From: Halalkaliarchaeum desulfuricum
Lineage (GTDB): Archaea > Halobacteriota > Halobacteria > Halobacteriales > Haloferacaceae
Assembly: GCF_002952775.1 (NCBI RefSeq)
Contig: NZ_CP025066.1
Location: 2,480,001 to 2,544,000, forward strand
Reading direction: 5' to 3'
Length of the DNA: 64,000 nt
The first letter of the stretch is position 1. Every line of letters starts with the position of its first letter. The notes under the pieces were generated by a model that had not been told where the DNA came from, ran no database searches, and was given only the letters and a program-made list of their open reading frames with translations. The translations under genes and the position numbers were made by a program. Below are positions 37,462 through 45,375 of this stretch, piece by piece.

Positions 37462-37537
37462 ATGATTATTCTAGGCCGTAACCGGACGATCGGCCACCCG
37501 ATGGGCCGATCGACCGGTAAATCGCTACAATAATCAT
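37462..37537. repeat. Nested inverted repeats, possible terminator or mini-element
   Basis: Outer arms ATGATTATT (37462-37470) and AATAATCAT (37529-37537) are perfect complements. Inside them a GC-rich imperfect palindrome (37478-37521) has 9-bp perfect inner arms CGATCGGCC/GGCCGATCG around an 8-nt loop, extended by CCGG on both sides. It sits just beyond the 3' end of the mocA-type gene. It could end that transcript, or be a tiny mobile element with terminal repeats; no target duplication is obvious. Confidence 0.6.
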
Positions 37538-37561
37538 GACCAGTCGACGCGTGGGCCACCG

Positions 37562-38161
37562 TCAGTCGAGATCCGTTTCACGATCGACGTCCCGTATGAC
37601 GCCGGGGTCGTCGACGGGCACGGGCGTCGATCCGGGGTGTGTCTCCACCAGCCGTCGCCCGCCGCGGTCGCCGGTAACGGATCGCAGGGCGTCGAAATGT
37701 TCACCGGAAAACAGCACCGGATTCCCTCTCTCCCCCTCGAAGCTCGGCCACAGTATCGATCCCTCACTGTTCTCGTGGGCTTCGATCAGGGAGTCGACGG
37801 TGGTGGGGTCCACGAACGGCATGTCCCCGAGCCCGAAGACGGCGGCGGACCAGCCGCGATCGACAGCGTGATCCACGCCCGTTCGAACCGACGTGCTCTG
37901 ACCCTCGCTGAACCGTTCGTTTCGTCTCACCGCCACTGGAAGGTCCTCGACGAGCGCCGCGATCCGATCCGCCTCGAATCCCACGATGACGACCACTTCC
38001 TCGAGTCGGGATCGGAGGAGGCAACGCGTCGCACGGCGGACGATCGGTTCTCCGTCGAGTTCCACTGCGAGTTTGTTTCCTCCCTCGAATCGGGATGACG
38101 TTCCGGCGGCAAGCACGACACCACCCACCTCCACTGTGTCGCTGCCGCTGTTTCGGGTCAT
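37562..38161 (-). CDS. MocA/YgfJ-type molybdenum-cofactor nucleotidyltransferase
   Basis: A 199-residue GT-A-fold nucleotidyltransferase. The N-terminal GVVLAAGTSSRF loop and the FGLGDMPFVDP metal-site Asp are those of MobA-like enzymes. MocA adds CMP to molybdopterin for enzymes of the xanthine dehydrogenase family. The SDMH-linked subfamily (E. coli YgfJ) always accompanies Mo hydroxylases, as here. Its start overlaps the moeA stop by 4 nt, so the two are one operon. Confidence 0.9.
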   Translation of the reverse strand: MTRNSGSDTVEVGGVVLAAGTSSRFEGGNKLAVELDGEPIVRRATRCLLRSRLEEVVVIVGFEADRIAALVEDLPVAVRRNERFSEGQSTSVRTGVDHAVDRGWSAAVFGLGDMPFVDPTTVDSLIEAHENSEGSILWPSFEGERGNPVLFSGEHFDALRSVTGDRGGRRLVETHPGSTPVPVDDPGVIRDVDRETDLD

Positions 38162-39378
38162 GGCTCCAGAACGGTGTGCGGTGTCACATCAACGGTCGAT
38201 CCCTGCTCGAAGCCGTCTTCCGTCAGGACGAATCCGTCGGCCCGCGTCGCACGTGTACTCGAGGAGAGAACGCTCGGATCGAACGTGTCCCCGTACACGT
38301 CCAGTTCCGACGTGGCGTGTCCCAACGGGATTGCGTCGCCGTCGCGCAACCGCACGGGAATCGCGTACTCGAATCCCGGGACGGACACGGTCACGTCGGC
38401 GGCGGCGGTCGCCGGTATCGTCGCGATGTCGTCGGTTTCCGTGAAGAACGGCCGCACGACCAGCGACGCCACCGTGTGTGCACCGACAGGTTTTCCCGGA
38501 ATCGCGAACGCGACCGCGTCGTGGTCGGGGAGCCGAGCCGCAGCGAGCGGCTTCCCGGGTCGAATACGCACCCGGTGAAAGATGACTTCGCCGAGGGAAT
38601 CCAGGGCGCGAATCACGTGGTCCTTCTTGCCCACGCTCGTTCCGCCGGTCGTCATGACGACGTCGTGGGACGCAGCCGTCTCCTCGATCGCACGGACGAC
38701 GCGATCGTATTCGTCGGGAGCTGAGCCTTCGACAGTCGGGACGTGTCCCCACGATCGAACGAGCGCTGCGAGCATGGGGCTATCGAGATCTCGCGATCGC
38801 CCCTCGTGGATCTCCGTGCCCGTCGCGACGAGTCCGACATCGAAGGGATCGCAGGTACTGACGGACTCGATTCCGAGATCATGGAGGAGTATGGCGTCCC
38901 GTGGGGCCAGTTGCTCTCCCGGTTCGAACAGTTGTTCGCCCGCCGAGACGTTGCTTCCCTGCTCGTAGACGTAGGTGCCAGGTTCGATCTCCGGACCGGA
39001 GAGTGTCCCGTTCTCGACGGTCGCTTCCTCCTTTTTGAGTACGGCGTTCGCACGCTCGGGGATCGGCGCCCCGGTGGCGACCCGAACAGCCTGGTCGACC
39101 TCGATCGTCGGCGGGTCGTCCTCCGGGAACACCGCAAACTCGACGACCTCGAACGGGTACGCCTCGGTCGCGTCGAACGCGTACCCGTCCATGGTGGCTG
39201 TGGACCGCGTCGGATCGTCGCGCTGTGCTCGAACGGACTCTGCGAGCACGCGGCCGGAGCACGCCTCGGTGACGGACACCCGCCTCGCTTTTCGCCCCTC
39301 GAGGGATTCCTCCCGGAGGGTCTCCACGAGGGACACAGCCTCCCGTCGGGTCACCATCTCATCGTGACTGTGAGTCAT
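38158..39378 (-). CDS. moeA: Molybdopterin molybdotransferase MoeA
   Basis: A 406-residue MoeA that inserts molybdate into adenylated molybdopterin. STATMDGYAF, the GLVATGTEI strand, the MTTGGTSVGKKD loop and the AFAIPGKPVGA segment are present in order. Domain IV at the C terminus is complete. It is read together with the nucleotidyltransferase downstream. It probably serves the two Mo hydroxylases in the cluster. A housekeeping moeA may exist elsewhere. Confidence 0.93.
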   Translation of the reverse strand: MTHSHDEMVTRREAVSLVETLREESLEGRKARRVSVTEACSGRVLAESVRAQRDDPTRSTATMDGYAFDATEAYPFEVVEFAVFPEDDPPTIEVDQAVRVATGAPIPERANAVLKKEEATVENGTLSGPEIEPGTYVYEQGSNVSAGEQLFEPGEQLAPRDAILLHDLGIESVSTCDPFDVGLVATGTEIHEGRSRDLDSPMLAALVRSWGHVPTVEGSAPDEYDRVVRAIEETAASHDVVMTTGGTSVGKKDHVIRALDSLGEVIFHRVRIRPGKPLAAARLPDHDAVAFAIPGKPVGAHTVASLVVRPFFTETDDIATIPATAAADVTVSVPGFEYAIPVRLRDGDAIPLGHATSELDVYGDTFDPSVLSSSTRATRADGFVLTEDGFEQGSTVDVTPHTVLEP

Positions 39379-39474
39379 ACTTGCACATTATACAGCAGGA
39401 ATAAATCGATTCCGGCTCCCCGATCGCCGCAGATCGGCGTCTCGGTGCTTACTGGTGCTGCTTGTGCCGGCCGA

Positions 39475-40521
39475 TCACTCGATGATGTCCCAGCCGCTCT
39501 GGTACTCCTCGAGCACGGATTTCGAGTAGTCGTCGAGGGGGTGTTCCCGGTCGGGAACCTCTACCTCGTAGTCGGGTTCGAAGAGCTTCGTGGTAAAGTA
39601 GCGGTGACCGGTGTCACAGATGATGGTGACGACCTCGTCGATCTCCTCCCGCTCGTTTGCGAGTCGGATCGCGCCCTCGATGTTCGCACCGCTGGAGATT
39701 CCACAGAAGACACCCTCCTCTTCGGCGAGGGTGCGGGAACGGTCGATCGCGGCCTGGCTCTCTACTGTAACGACGCCGTCCATGATCTCGGGATCCAGGT
39801 TCTCCGGGACGAACCCGTCGCCGATGCCTTCGATCTCGTGGGATCCCCACTCGCGACAGCGCAACAGGGGGGCCTCCTTCGGCTCGAGCGCGTAGATGGC
39901 CGCGTCGGGGTCCTCTTCCTGGAGCACTCGACCGACACCGGTCATCGTTCCGCCGGTACCCTGCCCGGCAACGAACGCGTCGGGGGCGTGTCCCAGCTGA
40001 TCGAGGATCTCCGGACCGGTCGTTTTCTCGTGTGCAAGGGGGTTGTCCTCGTTCGTGAACTGGTTCGGGAACCAGTAGCGATCCGGCTCCTCCTCGAGCA
40101 TTTCTTCGACCTTCTCGAGGGAGAGGTCGACGTCGCTTTCTGCGCCCGGGGTCTCGACGAGCTCCCCGCCGAACGCCCGGATCACCTTCTTTCGTTCCTC
40201 ACTCATCCCTTCCGGCATCACGACGGTAACGTCGTATCCCAGTCGGGTTCCGACGAACGTACACGCGATACCGGCGTTGCCGGTCGACGTCTCCAGGATC
40301 TCCATCCCGGGTTCGAGGTCGCCCCGCTCCTGTGCGGCGGTGATCATCTCCCGGTAGATCCGGTCTTTGATGCTCGAGGACGGGTTGAAGTACTCGAGCT
40401 TCCCGTAAATCCGTCCGTCCGCCTCTTGGCTTGCGCTCTCGATTTCGATCAGCGGCGTGTTTCCGATCGTGGAGAAAATGTCAGGCTGACTATCGTCAGT
40501 GTCACTACTGGTTTCGCTCAT
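39475..40521 (-). CDS. Cysteine synthase family PLP enzyme
   Basis: A 348-residue fold-type II PLP enzyme. The Schiff-base Lys is in NPSSSIKDRI, the phosphate loop in ETSTGNAGIA, and the GTGGTMTGVG loop binds PLP phosphate. It makes cysteine from O-acetylserine (or O-phosphoserine) and sulfide. A short acidic N-terminal extension is haloarchaeal. Its place in the SDMH cluster suggests a supply of cysteine as a sulfur or selenium carrier, but a general role is equally likely. E. coli has YgeX here, a different PLP enzyme. Confidence 0.88.
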   Translation of the reverse strand: MSETSSDTDDSQPDIFSTIGNTPLIEIESASQEADGRIYGKLEYFNPSSSIKDRIYREMITAAQERGDLEPGMEILETSTGNAGIACTFVGTRLGYDVTVVMPEGMSEERKKVIRAFGGELVETPGAESDVDLSLEKVEEMLEEEPDRYWFPNQFTNEDNPLAHEKTTGPEILDQLGHAPDAFVAGQGTGGTMTGVGRVLQEEDPDAAIYALEPKEAPLLRCREWGSHEIEGIGDGFVPENLDPEIMDGVVTVESQAAIDRSRTLAEEEGVFCGISSGANIEGAIRLANEREEIDEVVTIICDTGHRYFTTKLFEPDYEVEVPDREHPLDDYSKSVLEEYQSGWDIIE

Positions 40522-40557
40522 ACCCAGTCGAATCGACGGTGTGGCGGTACTTATAGG

Positions 40558-41316
40558 TTAGTTCTCCGGGACTGGTTCGAGCCAATCCTCGACGAACGAG
40601 GAGACGAACCCGGCAGAGAAGGCGTCCGTGCGCCGAAACGTCTCCCGAACGAGACTGCGGGCGAGGTGTCGCTGCTCCGTCGTATCTGCCTTGTTCACGA
40701 GGAGAACGGCCCTCGCGCGCTCCGGGATGTCTTTGGCGCCGCCGCGTTCGCTCGCGAGTACCGCTGCCATCGACTCCGGCGAGAGTGGATCGCCTCTCTC
40801 GATCCCCGCGATCTCGGCGACGCGTTCGGGGCGGTGCACACAGCCCGTATCGTTGGGTCGACCGGCGGCTGTAACCGAGGCAACCACCACAACGACCGTA
40901 CTTCGGGTCGGAATAACCGGCTCCCCCGGACCGGGAGCTTTGAATTCGCGGCGGCGCGCCCCGTCGGCTTTGACGAGCACCCAGTCCAGCGCGTTGCTGT
41001 CGTACAGGTCGTCGATCGACTCGGGATCGAAGCCTCGAACCTTCTTATCTGCTCGATCGGGGTCGAAAACCCATTCGCTCGCGACCGCGATCGGCGCAGT
41101 TCGTCCGGAAACCGCGGAGGACACCGTTTCCGGCGGGACACAAACGAGAGGAATCTCCGGTGGCGGCGGCATGTGTGTCGTCGTCGTGTATCCGGGAACC
41201 AGCCCCCGTGAATCCGCTTCCCGGGCGAGTTTCCCCATCGCGGTCTTCTTGCCCCCCGCCCCGACGAAGGAGACGAGTTCCCGGTCGCCGAGTTCGAGGG
41301 CGTCGGAGAGGTTCAT
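40558..41316 (-). CDS. yqeC: Selenium-dependent Mo-hydroxylase maturation protein YqeC
   Basis: A 252-residue protein starting MNLSDALELGD. Its P-loop-like SFVGAGGKKTAMGKLA, a strand ending in LVKADGARRREFKAPGPGEP and the late LLVNKADT match the YqeC family. YqeC is confined to genomes with the SDMH trait and is thought to prepare the Mo cofactor for selenium; its reaction is unknown. It diverges from the tusA-selD pair. The upstream 15 codons of the open frame were left out. Confidence 0.88.
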   Translation of the reverse strand: MNLSDALELGDRELVSFVGAGGKKTAMGKLAREADSRGLVPGYTTTTHMPPPPEIPLVCVPPETVSSAVSGRTAPIAVASEWVFDPDRADKKVRGFDPESIDDLYDSNALDWVLVKADGARRREFKAPGPGEPVIPTRSTVVVVVASVTAAGRPNDTGCVHRPERVAEIAGIERGDPLSPESMAAVLASERGGAKDIPERARAVLLVNKADTTEQRHLARSLVRETFRRTDAFSAGFVSSFVEDWLEPVPEN

Positions 41317-41386
41317 ACGTCCGGGTTCGGGTGTTCGGGGATTAATCTTACGCGGGGGCATACCCAGGGATCGATCGGGACAACAG

Positions 41387-41393
41387 CATTATA
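41387..41393 (+). promoter_or_regulatory. TATA box of tusA-selD
   Basis: CATTATA about 28 bp before the ATG at 41418, which implies a leaderless transcript. Confidence 0.45.
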
Positions 41394-41417
41394 GTTCCGC
41401 TCGGCCTACCTCGGGAC

Positions 41418-41660
41418 ATGAAACGCGTGGACGTAACGGGAGAGATCTGTCCGAGGCCGGCGCTCATCGTTCGGGAGGAGTTGGCCTCGATGGAGACCGG
41501 CGACGAGCTGCTCGTCGAAGGTGATTACCCGCCCGCCGAGGACAACCTGCGCCGAGCCTGCACGAGACACGGCTTCGAGGTCGAATCCGCTGACGGTTCC
41601 GACGACACGTTCGAACTCAAGATCAGGGCGACCGACGACGCGTCGATCCCGGAGGCGTGA
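41418..41660 (+). CDS. TusA/YedF-like sulfur (selenium) carrier
   Basis: An 80-residue TusA-fold protein. The active Cys11 lies in ITxCPRP-like form (GEICPRPALIVREEL), followed by the typical GDELLVEGDYPPAEDNLRR strand-helix. TusA proteins carry persulfide. YedF, a relative, is often found beside selD. Only 3 bp separate it from selD, so it is read in the same transcript. A selenium-handling role is inferred from this pairing. Confidence 0.85.
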   Translation: MKRVDVTGEICPRPALIVREELASMETGDELLVEGDYPPAEDNLRRACTRHGFEVESADGSDDTFELKIRATDDASIPEA

Positions 41661-41663
41661 CTG

Positions 41664-42719
41664 ATGCAATCAGAAAAGAGAGATGACGGCTCCGACGACA
41701 ACGACCGTGACGGTTCCCCCCGACTGACCCAGTACGCCGAACTACACGGCTGTTCCTGTAAGGTCGGTCAGGACGATCTCGACGCACTGCTGGCGGAGAC
41801 GGGGCCGTTCGACCCGAACGACGATCTTCTGTTCGGGGTCGGCGAAGACGCCGCGGCGCGGCAGCTAACTGAGGACCTGGCCATGGTAACGACGATCGAC
41901 TTCTTCACGCCGATCGTCGACGACCCGTACGACTTCGGACGCGTGGCGGCGTGCAACGCCGCGAGCGACGCGTTCGCCACGGGGGCGGTCGACAACCTCA
42001 CCGGTCTGGTAGCGATGGGGCTGCCCCGCGAACTGACCGACACCGCAGCGGAGATCCTCGCCGGGATCGTCGACGCGTTCGAAGCGATGGACGGCGTCGT
42101 CGCCGGGGGTCACACGACCCTGAACCCGTGGCCGTTTGCGGGCGCGGCAGTGACGGCGACGGCGTCGCCGGACGACCTTCTCACCGCATCCGGTGCCTCG
42201 CCCGGCGAGAGGCTCTATCTCACCAAACCGCTGGGGACCCAGCCGGCGATGGGGAGTCTCCGCGTCCGGGATGAGGAGTTCGAAGCGACCGTCAAGAACG
42301 CCTGTCCGCGGCCGGTCGAGGACGTCGGCCGGGAGGCGATAGAGTGGATGACGTCGCCGAACCGGGAGGGGGCCCGGATCGTTCGCGAGTACGCAACGAC
42401 GGCGACCGACGTCACGGGGTTCGGTCTGCTCGGTCAGGCGCGAATCATCGCGGAGCGATCCGGGGTCGGCATCGAGATCACCGAGTTCCCGGTCATCGAG
42501 GGAACCCTGGAACTCTCCCGGCTCTTCGGCTACGGCCTCGAATCGGGCGAAAGCGCGGAAACCAGCGGGGGGCTCCTCGTTTCAGTCCCGGCCGACCGGG
42601 CTGAACAACTGGAGGCCTCCCTCTCCCGTGCGGACGTGTTCTTCCATCCGATCGGGCGCGTGACCGACGGGGAGAACGCCTCCATCGCAGATCCGTCGAT
42701 TTCCGAAGTCACCCGATAG
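41664..42719 (+). CDS. selD: Selenide, water dikinase (selenophosphate synthetase), Cys form
   Basis: A 351-residue SelD that makes selenophosphate from selenide and ATP. The N-terminal active site reads HGCSCK with Cys30, Cys32 and Lys33, which align with Cys17, Cys19 and Lys20 of E. coli SelD. Further motifs are VTTIDFFTPIVDDPYDFG, AACNAASDAFATGA and GGHTTLNPW. No in-frame TGA is used, so no selenocysteine is needed. No selA, selB or ybbB-like gene is in the window. This fits an orphan SelD that serves only the Mo hydroxylase pathway. Confidence 0.95.
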   Translation: MQSEKRDDGSDDNDRDGSPRLTQYAELHGCSCKVGQDDLDALLAETGPFDPNDDLLFGVGEDAAARQLTEDLAMVTTIDFFTPIVDDPYDFGRVAACNAASDAFATGAVDNLTGLVAMGLPRELTDTAAEILAGIVDAFEAMDGVVAGGHTTLNPWPFAGAAVTATASPDDLLTASGASPGERLYLTKPLGTQPAMGSLRVRDEEFEATVKNACPRPVEDVGREAIEWMTSPNREGARIVREYATTATDVTGFGLLGQARIIAERSGVGIEITEFPVIEGTLELSRLFGYGLESGESAETSGGLLVSVPADRAEQLEASLSRADVFFHPIGRVTDGENASIADPSISEVTR

Positions 42720-42723
42720 CGTT

Positions 42724-42750
42724 CACTCGGTCACTCGGTCACTCGGTCAC
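42724..42750. repeat. Short tandem repeat between convergent genes
   Basis: CACTCGGT is repeated three times, with a degenerate fourth unit, between the ends of selD and the xdhC-yqeB fusion. No fold or function is obvious. Confidence 0.7.
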
Positions 42751-42754
42751 CCGT

Positions 42755-44335
42755 TCATCCGAGCCGAAGCGCGGCCTCGAGCGCTCCGCCACCCAGACAC
42801 AGCGCCTTGTCGGAGATTTTCTCTGGATCGACGTCCTCGCCGCGCGGATCGACGTCCCCTGCCTTCTCCCCGTCTTCGAGGACGACCCCGTCGTGGACCA
42901 GTCCGCGAATCAGTCCGTCGATCTCCGTTCGTACGGGTTCGTCCCCGACGGTGCCGACGACGTCGTCCGCCTCGACGAGGTCGCCGATTTCGGCGTCCGA
43001 TTCGAAGCGCCCGTCGGTGGGTGCACGGAGCACGCGTTCGTGGGTGTATCCTCGTCGCTCGCCCGGTTCCCCGTCGTAGGGGCTGGCGGTCCCCTCGTAG
43101 ATGACCCGACCGAGTTCGTGTCCCCTGTCCGTCTCGACGACGGCGTCGACGTCATCCCCCGCCTCGAACCCGGGGCCGAGTCCGATCACGACGTCTGCGT
43201 CCCCGCGTCGCGTTCCAGTGTCGTACTTCCCCTTCGCCATGATCGCGTCGACGAGGACCTTCGCGTCGAACTCCTCGAGCAGTTTCGCGTCGGGATCCTC
43301 CAGGACGGGGACGTCCCCCTCTTCCAGCACGGCGAGGGCTTCCTCGACGTCGCCGGCCCGCCGGGCAGCCACCCCTTCGATTTCGACGTCCGCTTCGTAC
43401 ATCGCGGAGGCGAACGCGACGGCGCGGCGAACCACGGTCGGCTTCGCAACTTCCGTGACCACGACCGGATACCCCGCCTGGTGGAACCGGTAGGCAACGC
43501 CGCTGCCGAGGTCCCCGCCGCCACGAATCACGACCAGGTCGTCGATGTTCAGCCGAGTGGTGGGTTCCGCCGATGCGTCGTGACGGACTACGTTTATCTC
43601 TGCGAGAATCGAAAGCGCGATGTCCTCGGGCGTGCCGCCACCCAGATCCAGGCCGATCGGTGAGCGGACGCGAACGAGGTCGGATCGATCGTACCCCTCG
43701 TCGTGGAGGGAGTCCATAATCCGTTCGGCCTTCCGGTCGCTGGCAACGATTCCGACGTAGCCGGCGCCCCCATCGATGGCGGCGGCGGCTGCTCTCCCGT
43801 CGAAGGTGCCGCTCCGCGTGGCGACGGCCACCGAGGCGTCAGCTCCCATCGGCTGTTCCCGCAAAACCTCGCCGTAGTTCCCCCGAATGACGTCGACGCT
43901 GTCGGGGAAGTCTGCTGGGTCCGAATACTCCTCGCGATCGTCGACGACCGTTACGTCGTATCCGAGCTGCTCACCCATCGTCGCCAACTCCTGGCCGATG
44001 TGGCCGCCGCCAGCGACGTAAAGCCGCGATGGGCCCTGGATCCGGTCGATGAACACGTCCATCGTACCGCCACAGACCATGCCCGTGTTGCCGCCGGGGT
44101 CGAGTTCGTACTCCCGAACGCCCGGCTCCTCCCTGCCGGTCAGCACGTCCCGCGCGGCCTCGATCGCCAGCGCTTCGACGGTGCCTCCCCCGATCGTCCC
44201 GTACTCGTCTTCGGGTGTGACGACCATCCTGGCACCGACATCACGGGGGGCGCTCCCCTCTTTCCCGACGACAGTGATCATCGCCGCTTGCTCGCCGTTC
44301 TCCAGGAGGTCGACGGTGTCGTTGAAAACCTTCAT
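42755..44335 (-). CDS. XdhC-YqeB fusion, maturation factor of Se-Mo hydroxylase
   Basis: A 526-residue fusion. Residues 1-265 are XdhC/CoxI: MITVVGKEGSAPRDVGARM, the conserved CGGTMDVF and the Rossmann loop VAGGGHIGQELA. XdhC proteins bind the Mo cofactor and mediate its sulfuration. Residues 270-526 are YqeB (the EF2563 family): VVIRGGGDLGSGVAYRFHQAG, later DVVIGLGPGFEAG. YqeB is specific to the SDMH trait. Fusion places cofactor binding and the selenium-specific step in one protein. Its start overlaps the DsrH-like gene by 4 nt, which couples it to the relay trio. Confidence 0.93.
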   Translation of the reverse strand: MKVFNDTVDLLENGEQAAMITVVGKEGSAPRDVGARMVVTPEDEYGTIGGGTVEALAIEAARDVLTGREEPGVREYELDPGGNTGMVCGGTMDVFIDRIQGPSRLYVAGGGHIGQELATMGEQLGYDVTVVDDREEYSDPADFPDSVDVIRGNYGEVLREQPMGADASVAVATRSGTFDGRAAAAAIDGGAGYVGIVASDRKAERIMDSLHDEGYDRSDLVRVRSPIGLDLGGGTPEDIALSILAEINVVRHDASAEPTTRLNIDDLVVIRGGGDLGSGVAYRFHQAGYPVVVTEVAKPTVVRRAVAFASAMYEADVEIEGVAARRAGDVEEALAVLEEGDVPVLEDPDAKLLEEFDAKVLVDAIMAKGKYDTGTRRGDADVVIGLGPGFEAGDDVDAVVETDRGHELGRVIYEGTASPYDGEPGERRGYTHERVLRAPTDGRFESDAEIGDLVEADDVVGTVGDEPVRTEIDGLIRGLVHDGVVLEDGEKAGDVDPRGEDVDPEKISDKALCLGGGALEAALRLG

Positions 44336-44604
44336 ACGAAACTTTTCACCCCATCTTCGATAACGAGGCGCATCAATCTGTCGTACGTGATCGGTTCGAT
44401 CTCGGGCGGGAGGTCGACGCCGCGAACTTCGACGTCCCGTTCGACGGCGTACACCGGAACATCAACTGCCGGAACGGATTCACCCGGTTCCAGCAACACG
44501 CCGTCCTGTATCAAGACGAGTGTGACCTCCTGGTTCCCCTGGGCGGTTCTGAACGCAACCTCCGCAGACGGCTTGTCGACGAGGTAAATCATTGGTTGAA
44601 TCAA
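44332..44604 (-). CDS. DsrH/TusB-like small relay protein
   Basis: A 90-residue protein of the DsrE/DsrF/DsrH fold. The N-terminal strand IYLVDKPSAE is followed by VTLVLIQDGVLL and a VPVYAVERDVEVRG segment, as in DsrH/TusB. The conserved Cys of TusB is not evident here. It sits last in a trio, overlapping both the DsrF-like gene and xdhC-yqeB by 4 nt. It probably forms a complex with the two proteins before it. Confidence 0.7.
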   Translation of the reverse strand: MIQPMIYLVDKPSAEVAFRTAQGNQEVTLVLIQDGVLLEPGESVPAVDVPVYAVERDVEVRGVDLPPEIEPITYDRLMRLVIEDGVKSFV

Positions 44605-44954
44605 AACGTGAGCACGTGGTCCGCTTTTTCGAACAGTTCGGCAACCCGATCCTCCGTGAGAACGTCGATGTCGTCGTCGACGTCCTCGGCGTCGATCCCC
44701 CTGCTGTCGAGCGCCCCGGCATCCACCGCAAGGTTGCCGTCCTGTTCGACGAGTCCGGCGACATGGCCGTCCATGTCCAGCGCGTCCCTGTCGGCGGCTT
44801 CTCTTGCGGCGTAGACGCTGTCCTCGGTGAACAGGACGGTCACGTCGTGCCGGTCGAATCCGGAAGCGACGCCGTAGGCTGCCCGGATCCCCTCCGGCAC
44901 GTGAACGCGCCCGTACGGTGCCCGCGTCAACGCGACGACAACCGTGCGCTTCAA
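44601..44954 (-). CDS. DsrF/TusC-like small relay protein
   Basis: A 117-residue DsrE-superfamily protein. It starts at a TTG that overlaps the previous stop (TTGA), giving MKRTVVVALTRAPYG. The fold is seen in VTVLFTEDSVYAAR and the C-terminal ADHVLTF. A start at ATG further upstream would read the antisense of the preceding gene. It is the middle member of the trio. Confidence 0.72.
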   Translation of the reverse strand: MKRTVVVALTRAPYGRVHVPEGIRAAYGVASGFDRHDVTVLFTEDSVYAAREAADRDALDMDGHVAGLVEQDGNLAVDAGALDSRGIDAEDVDDDIDVLTEDRVAELFEKADHVLTF

Positions 44955-45322
44955 AGCGAGATCACCCTGTCTGCCTCCCCGAGCAGATCGGCCAGATCCG
45001 ACAGCAGTCCGACCTCGATCCCTTCGGGATAGGCCGTGTCGGGATCGATACCACGGGCGTCGATACAGAGCCCACAGCAGATCACCTCGGCGCCGGCCTC
45101 GATCAGTTCCTGGAACTTCTCCGTCGGCATGTCGCCGTAGAGCCCCTCCGTCGAGCCGTCCGGAAACTCCTGGCCGTCGATCGGGACGTAGATCCCGTCG
45201 AGGTAGTGAAAAAAAGTCACGTCGTGATCGTCCGAAAGCGCCGCCCGGCCCAGTTCGTAGGCCGTTCTCCACCGCTGGCTGTCGAACGGTCCCCCTGTAA
45301 GCACGATACCTACGTGTGACAT
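44951..45322 (-). CDS. DsrE/TusD-like relay protein with CxxC
   Basis: A 123-residue DsrE-family protein. It starts MSHVGIVLTGGPFDSQRW. The active-site segment EVICCGLCIDARGI has the conserved Cys of DsrE/TusD, which carries persulfide. Bacterial TusBCD relays sulfur from TusA for tRNA thiolation, and DsrEFH acts in sulfur oxidation. Neither system is present here. The trio lies 53 bp after the Mo hydroxylase large subunit, on the same strand, so it is likely in that operon. A role in chalcogen delivery to the Mo cofactor is inferred. Confidence 0.8.
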   Translation of the reverse strand: MSHVGIVLTGGPFDSQRWRTAYELGRAALSDDHDVTFFHYLDGIYVPIDGQEFPDGSTEGLYGDMPTEKFQELIEAGAEVICCGLCIDARGIDPDTAYPEGIEVGLLSDLADLLGEADRVISL

Positions 45323-45375
45323 AACGGGATATTAGTTGCCCCGGTTAAGAATCGTTCGCCGAACCGCCGGCAGTA

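Noticed and set aside
39475-40521. YgeX diaminopropionate ammonia-lyase
   Set aside because: The PLP site (NPSSSIKDR) and STGNAG loop are of the cysteine synthase group, so the bacterial ygeX is not represented.
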